Translations under genes and position numbers: made by a program
The notes under the pieces: generated by a model
The model's input: the letters and a program-made list of their open reading frames with translations, nothing else
What the model was told of the DNA's origin: nothing
Databases searched by the model: none
In this document: positions 5,803 through 8,972 of the stretch, piece by piece
How positions within the stretch are numbered: position 1 is the first letter of the stretch
How the letters are laid out: each line of letters opens with the position of its first letter
Origin: Gemmatimonadota bacterium
Lineage (GTDB): Bacteria; JAAXHH01
DNA: 8,972 nt
Reading direction: 5' to 3'
Assembly (NCBI GenBank): GCA_026713285.1
Contig: JAPOOT010000406.1
Location: 1 to 8,972 of the forward strand

Positions 5803-6624
5803 GTGAAAATCAATGACCTTCCGGAGCCCGTACGGTCTCGCCTGCGGGGATTTGACACCGACGGCCGAAACCTGCGGACCGAATCCTGCTCGGACGTGTA
5901 TCTCTTCACGCACCGGTTGGGACGGAGGCCTGGCCTGATCCTTAAGACGAGAGACGTCCGGGTAAGGCCACAGGAACCGGACCTGCTGGCGGAGACCGTG
6001 GCCCTGACCTGGTTGCGGGAGAAACTCCCCGTGCCTGAATGCCGGTGTTTTCAAGTGGATGGCGATAAGCAGTACCTGCTCATGACGCTTATGGAAGGCG
6101 TCACGGGTATTCATCCGGAAGCGCTCGAAGATCCGGAGCAGCTCATTTGGGAATTCGCGGAAGGCCTGCAGGCAGTTCACGCGCTGGACATCGCGTCCTG
6201 TTCCCTGGATTGGCGCAAGTCGCGATTCATCTCCTGGGCGGAAGGGTTGATCGAAAGCGGCGCCCTTGACGTAAGCGAGGCCTTTGACGAGGACATCCCT
6301 GAAGGAAAGACCCGAACCTTTCTTTTTGAAAAGCTATCTGATATAAAGGAGGCCGTACCCGGGGAGGAAGATCTCGTTTTTACCCACGGTGACTACTGCC
6401 TGCCCAACGTCATGTTCAAGGAAGGCAGGCTGAGTAGTTACATCGACCTGGGCTACGCCGGGGTCGGCGACCGGTACCTGGATCTCGTGGCGGCCCGCGG
6501 AACGATCCGCCGAAACCTGGGCGAAGAATGGATTGTTCCGTTCTTCCAGGCATATGGTCTCGAGGAACCGGACCCGGAAAAACTGCAAGCGTATCAAAAA
6601 GTGCATGATTGGGGAGACTGGTAG
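5803..6624 (+). CDS. Aminoglycoside phosphotransferase (APH)-family kinase
   Basis: This 273-aa small-molecule kinase of the APH/choline kinase fold transfers a phosphate from ATP to a hydroxyl group. ATP-binding lysine K48 is in GLILKTRD and the partnering helix glutamate is E64 in LLAETVAL. The Brenner motif VFTHGDYCLPN gives catalytic D197 and N202, and the metal-binding motif is IDLGYAGVGDRYLDL (D215). Spacing follows APH(3')-type enzymes closely and the length (about 265 expected) is normal. The start is GTG 5803, the first possible one after an in-frame TGA at 5797-5799. It lies 8 bp after the broken metallophosphoesterase. The downstream inositol-monophosphatase-like gene begins 5 bp after its stop, so the two form an operon. 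Environmental homologues often phosphorylate metabolites rather than drugs, so resistance is not implied. Confidence 0.9.
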   Translation: MKINDLPEPVRSRLRGFDTDGRNLRTESCSDVYLFTHRLGRRPGLILKTRDVRVRPQEPDLLAETVALTWLREKLPVPECRCFQVDGDKQYLLMTLMEGVTGIHPEALEDPEQLIWEFAEGLQAVHALDIASCSLDWRKSRFISWAEGLIESGALDVSEAFDEDIPEGKTRTFLFEKLSDIKEAVPGEEDLVFTHGDYCLPNVMFKEGRLSSYIDLGYAGVGDRYLDLVAARGTIRRNLGEEWIVPFFQAYGLEEPDPEKLQAYQKVHDWGDW

Positions 6625-6629
6625 ACCCC

Positions 6630-7187
6630 ATGAAGATACCCCACGCCCAGATCGAGGCCCTCCTTCGCGAGGCGGCCGAACAGATCATCGTGCCGCTGTG
6701 GAAAAACCTCGGCGAGGAGGACGTGACCGAGAAAAGTGAGGGCGATATCACGACGTCCGCGGATACGCGGTGCGAGGCGTTCCTGGCATCTCATCTGTTC
6801 GGGTTAATCACTGGCTCTCTGGTACTTGGAGAAGAGAGTGTCCACGAAGACCCTGGCCTGTTGTCCTCGCTACATACGGACGCTCCAGTGTGGGTGATCG
6901 ATCCCCTGGACGGTACCCGGTACTTCGCGGCAGGCCAGCCTCAGTTTGCCATCATGGTCTGCCTCATTCAATCAGGCATGACCATCGGAGCGTGGATTCT
7001 CAAGCCCCTGGATGGCATCCTGACGAGCGCGGAGAGGGGGTGCGGCTTCGTTCGAAGACTGGATGGGACCGAATATACACCGGTGGATGACCGCAAGGGA
7101 CTGCTGTGTGCGACAAATCCGGAAATGTGGAAATCGATTCAGCAGACGCTGGTGCCGTCCATTACGATAGCCCGTACGCTCCAGTAA
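6630..7187 (+). CDS. Inositol monophosphatase-family protein, C-terminally truncated
   Basis: The 185 residues cover the first domain of the Mg-dependent inositol monophosphatase/HisN family. They contain EKSEGDITTSADTRCE (K36, D40), the GEES motif (E68, E69) and the metal-binding WVIDPLDGTRYFAAG (D91, D94). The family is about 260 aa. Here the frame ends at TAA 7185-7187 just after ERGCGFVRRLDG and a short tail, so the second domain with the WDxxAG motif and its catalytic aspartate is lacking. No continuation of the family sequence is seen in the other frames of the 35 bp before the convergent citrate synthase gene. It is therefore probably inactive. ATG 6630 is preferred over TTG 6609, with GGGGAGA at 6611-6617 as ribosome site. 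It follows the APH-like kinase by 5 bp. Confidence 0.8.
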   Translation: MKIPHAQIEALLREAAEQIIVPLWKNLGEEDVTEKSEGDITTSADTRCEAFLASHLFGLITGSLVLGEESVHEDPGLLSSLHTDAPVWVIDPLDGTRYFAAGQPQFAIMVCLIQSGMTIGAWILKPLDGILTSAERGCGFVRRLDGTEYTPVDDRKGLLCATNPEMWKSIQQTLVPSITIARTLQ

Positions 7188-7222
7188 GGCTGCTACTGCA
7201 GGTCGGATGAAACATCTGCATA

Positions 7223-8446
7223 TCAGGAATTGGAGATGCTGGGCGGCCGCAATCCGACATATTTGGCCCGCGGCCGGATCAACTGGTCCCTTTCGTACTG
7301 CTCGATCGCGTGTCCGATCCAGCCGGCGGTGCGGCCCAGAGCGAACAGGGCCATAGCGCTTCCTTCGGGCATCTTAAGGACGCGAACCAACGCCGTGAGG
7401 GCCAGGTCGATGTTGTACCGGTCTGGAACGAGCCGGTGGGTCGTATCGATGATTTCACGCGCAAGCTGCAGATCTTTCGATTCCGGAAATGTATCTTCCA
7501 GCTTGTGCAACAGCATACTCGCCCTCGGGTCCACGTCGCGGTAAACGGCGTGCCCGAACCCGGGAATCTTCTCGCCAAGCCGCAGCCGGTCGGCGATCGC
7601 CAGTTCAGTGCTGCCGGCCGATTCCACCTCCTGGAACAGCGATTCGACGCGCTCGCTGGCCGCTCCGTGCTTATAGCCGCGCAGTGCGGCGAGTCCCGCG
7701 CAGACGGAGCTGTAGGGCGTCGTACCGGCCGACGCGGCGCATCGCACGGTGAAGGTCGATACATTCAACTCGTGATCCGCGAACAGCACCAGTGTCGTGT
7801 TGATCAGTTCCGCCGCACCGTCAATGTCCGCGGCCCAGGCCCTTCGCAAGGCCTGGGCGATCCCACCCATCGGGTCTACGCCCGTGGCCACCCCCGTCAT
7901 GAACCAGAGAATGCGCATGCCTGTCGCGGCGACCGCGTCCCTTCGCAGGTCCAGTGCGGCCAGGTCATCCGCCTCCGCAAGGGGCAGCAAAGTCTGAAAG
8001 CGTTCGACGGGCTTCAGCGCCTTCATTTTCAACCAGGATTCCCGAAAATCTCTCTGGTAGGTATTTGAGAAAATAGGAAAGGAGAATCGCTTGTCTCCCG
8101 TCCAGATCAGGGCCGCGACGCGCTCAAACGATTCTTTCGCCGCAAGTATGGTCGCATCGCGCCCCCGGTAGAAAATCCGATCGTCGGTGATCAGGGTAAT
8201 GGCCGATTCAAGGATGGGATCTCCTGTATGCAAGGCGCGCTTGACCGCCCAGCCCGGATTCCTGCGGGCTTTCTTGCGGGTCCGCAGTCGCTCGATGTCT
8301 TCACTGCGGTACAACCGTGTCCGCCGGCCGTCGCCGCTTTCTTCGGACCGGATCATGCCGCGGCTTACATACGCATAGAGTGTCGACGGACTGATATTCA
8401 GCGCGGAAGCCGCCTCAGTGGATGTCATGTATCTTCGGCTGTTCAT
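7223..8446 (-). CDS. Citrate synthase-family protein with N-terminal HTH domain
   Basis: This 407-aa fusion has two parts. Residues 1-60 form a MerR/excisionase-type helix-turn-helix: MTSTEAASALNISPSTLYAYVSRGMI, then RLYRSEDIERLR. Residues 75-400 are a citrate synthase fold with a complete catalytic set: H225 in ADHELNVSTF, H260 in YKHGAA, H299 and R303 in PGFGHAVYRDVDPRA, the active-site aspartate D347 in YNIDLAL, R372 and H379 in GRTAGWIGHAIEQ, and RPRAKYVG near the end. The enzyme would condense an acyl-CoA (acetyl- or propionyl-CoA) with oxaloacetate. The HTH suggests that it also binds DNA or is localised to it. ATG 8446 is chosen because AGAGGA lies 7 bp before it and the HTH begins there. 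The open frame extends to 8761 but runs through promoter-like DNA and repeats. It is divergent from leuB and convergent with the IMPase-like gene, with 35 bp between their ends. Confidence 0.93.
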   Translation of the reverse strand: MNSRRYMTSTEAASALNISPSTLYAYVSRGMIRSEESGDGRRTRLYRSEDIERLRTRKKARRNPGWAVKRALHTGDPILESAITLITDDRIFYRGRDATILAAKESFERVAALIWTGDKRFSFPIFSNTYQRDFRESWLKMKALKPVERFQTLLPLAEADDLAALDLRRDAVAATGMRILWFMTGVATGVDPMGGIAQALRRAWAADIDGAAELINTTLVLFADHELNVSTFTVRCAASAGTTPYSSVCAGLAALRGYKHGAASERVESLFQEVESAGSTELAIADRLRLGEKIPGFGHAVYRDVDPRASMLLHKLEDTFPESKDLQLAREIIDTTHRLVPDRYNIDLALTALVRVLKMPEGSAMALFALGRTAGWIGHAIEQYERDQLIRPRAKYVGLRPPSISNS

Positions 8447-8601
8447 GAAAAAGTCCTCTCGAAAGTTAGCTGTTGGGCGGGCTCGAAGCGTTACGGGCCG
8501 ACCCGTGGCGTCAGTGGCGGTCCCGTGGCGGTTCCGGCTGCGGACGGTATGTAAGGTGCGCCGGATTTGCGAGGTGCGCCTCATGTTTATCCCAAATCGA
8601 A

Positions 8602-8646
8602 AATATATGTTGATTGATATTTTAATCAATATTGACAATATATCAA
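8602..8646 (-). promoter_or_regulatory. Candidate leftward promoters for the HTH-citrate synthase gene
   Basis: Read on the minus strand, two arrangements are visible. The first is TTGATA (8646-8641), 16 bp, TAAAAT (8624-8619). The second is TTGATT (8629-8624), 16 bp, TATATT (8607-8602). They lie in a sharply AT-rich block that contrasts with the GC-rich flanks. The leader to ATG 8446 would be about 150-170 nt. It contains a 9-bp direct repeat (AGGTGCGCC on the + strand, at 8554-8562 and 8572-8580). Only one promoter may be used. Confidence 0.4.
8613..8630. promoter_or_regulatory. 18-bp interrupted palindrome, candidate operator
   Basis: ATTGAT (8613-8618) and ATCAAT (8625-8630) are perfect inverted repeats around a 6-bp ATTTTA centre. 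The site overlaps the -10 of the first and the -35 of the second candidate citrate synthase promoter, the position expected for a repressor site. A second, imperfect palindrome, CTGACAG-G-CTATCAG (8666-8680, one mismatched pair), lies 35 bp away on the leuB side. The protein binding either is unknown. The HTH of the adjacent citrate synthase is the obvious candidate by position. Confidence 0.4.
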
Positions 8647-8678
8647 AACGCTTTTTTGTTATATACTGACAGGCTATC

Positions 8679-8758
8679 AGCGCCTTGGGTCGGCAGGAGC
8701 GCCTTGGGTCGGGCAGGAGCGCGTAGCGAGGAGCGGGGAGCGAGGAGCGGGGAGCGAG
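8679..8758. repeat. Two short GC-rich tandem repeats upstream of leuB
   Basis: A 19-20 bp unit, AGCGCCTTGGGTCGGCAGG, occurs at 8679-8697 and again with one extra G at 8698-8717. After AGCGCGT comes a 14-bp unit, AGCGAGGAGCGGGG, at 8725-8738 and 8739-8752, with a partial third copy (AGCGAG) at 8753-8758. Both units share the AGCG core. The opposite strand of such repeats reads as spurious LAPRSSLPAPR-type peptide, which explains the long open frames here. They separate the AT-rich control block from the leuB ribosome site. Confidence 0.7.
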
Positions 8759-8792
8759 CAACGTACAATCTGACTAGAACAGGAGCATTGCT

Positions 8793-8972
8793 TTGCACCA
8801 TATCGCGGTATTGCCTGGTGACGGGATAGGTCCGGAGATTACTCGAGAGGCGGTAAAAGTACTGAAGGCTGTCGGCAGAAACCACCGCCTGGATCTTGCC
8901 TTCTCCCATCATCTCGTCGGAGGAGCCTCGATAGACGCCCGTGGCGATGCGCTTTCTAAAGAGGTAGTTGCA
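8793..8972 (+). CDS. leuB: 3-isopropylmalate dehydrogenase, N-terminal part (TTG start)
   Basis: The 60 residues to the window edge begin MHHIAVLPGDGIGPEITREA (with TTG as initiator) and end in a segment containing LVGGASIDARGDALSKEVV. The LPGDGIGPE block at 7-15 is the N-terminal signature of the isocitrate/isopropylmalate dehydrogenase family. The GGASIDARG-x-x-L continuation is characteristic of LeuB rather than Icd. LeuB oxidises and decarboxylates 3-isopropylmalate in leucine synthesis, using NAD. TTG 8793 is chosen because AGGAG at 8781-8785 is 7 bp upstream and the protein then starts directly with the first strand. No ATG or GTG start in this frame fits. The gene is divergent from the HTH-citrate synthase. 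The other members of a leu operon would lie outside the window. A related beta-decarboxylating dehydrogenase cannot be fully excluded from 60 residues. Confidence 0.85.
   Translation, partial: MHHIAVLPGDGIGPEITREAVKVLKAVGRNHRLDLAFSHHLVGGASIDARGDALSKEVVA

Noticed and set aside
7310..8068. 252-aa plus-strand open frame opposite the citrate synthase
   Set aside because: Shadow frame. The minus strand carries a complete citrate synthase catalytic set over the same bases.
8632..8667. Rightward promoter TTGACA...TATACT for leuB
   Set aside because: The two boxes are 24 bp apart, too far for a sigma70 promoter. No well-spaced alternative was found.
8679..8758. Possible CRISPR array
   Set aside because: The repeat units are contiguous, short and without unique spacers, and no cas gene is present.
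8447..8761. Extension of the HTH-citrate synthase N-terminus upstream to 8761
   Set aside because: The extra residues come from tandem repeats and AT-rich promoter-like DNA, while ATG 8446 has a good ribosome site and begins right at the HTH domain.

Overview
The window comes from a GC-rich bacterial chromosome, by eye about 60% GC inside the intact genes. The gene families are a formylglycine-type sulfatase, a PhyH dioxygenase, an acetoacetate decarboxylase-like protein, an HTH-fused citrate synthase and a BrnT-like toxin. This mix is typical of uncultured soil or marine heterotrophs of the Latescibacterota, Poribacteria or Planctomycetota kind. That taxonomic guess is weak and rests on gene content only. 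No rRNA, tRNA, CRISPR array, phage gene or transposase was seen.

Layout. At the left edge an acetoacetate decarboxylase-family gene runs leftward off the window and carries an apparent one-base frameshift at a short T run (240-243). A 448-bp gap follows, holding a hexamer-biased low-complexity tract with a 19-bp direct repeat and a candidate promoter. From 978 rightward come a complete sulfatase, a 5'-truncated NUDIX hydrolase remnant coupled by an ATGA overlap to a HAD phosphatase, and a PhyH dioxygenase whose stop codon lies in a canonical G-quadruplex motif. Then comes an AT-richer patch with a BrnT-type toxin and a small antitoxin-like gene overlapping it by 14 bp.

From 4976 to 5800 the DNA looks like a graveyard. 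It holds a 3'-truncated NUDIX N-terminus and a metallophosphoesterase with its middle missing and its two ends in different frames. A complete APH-type small-molecule kinase follows, then an inositol-monophosphatase-like gene that stops before its second catalytic domain.

On the right, a complete citrate synthase with an N-terminal MerR/excisionase-like HTH domain reads leftward. It is divergent from the 5' end of a TTG-started 3-isopropylmalate dehydrogenase (leuB). The 346-bp space between them contains an AT-rich segment with an 18-bp interrupted palindrome and two candidate leftward promoters, then short GC-rich tandem repeats.

How the genes work together. There is no single obvious pathway. 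The sulfatase, HAD phosphatase and PhyH enzyme fit scavenging or catabolism of organic molecules. The toxin pair is a self-contained module. The most suggestive functional unit is the DNA-binding citrate synthase facing leuB across a shared palindrome-bearing control region. The most striking feature of the window as a whole is the density of broken genes (up to five) lying among intact ones.
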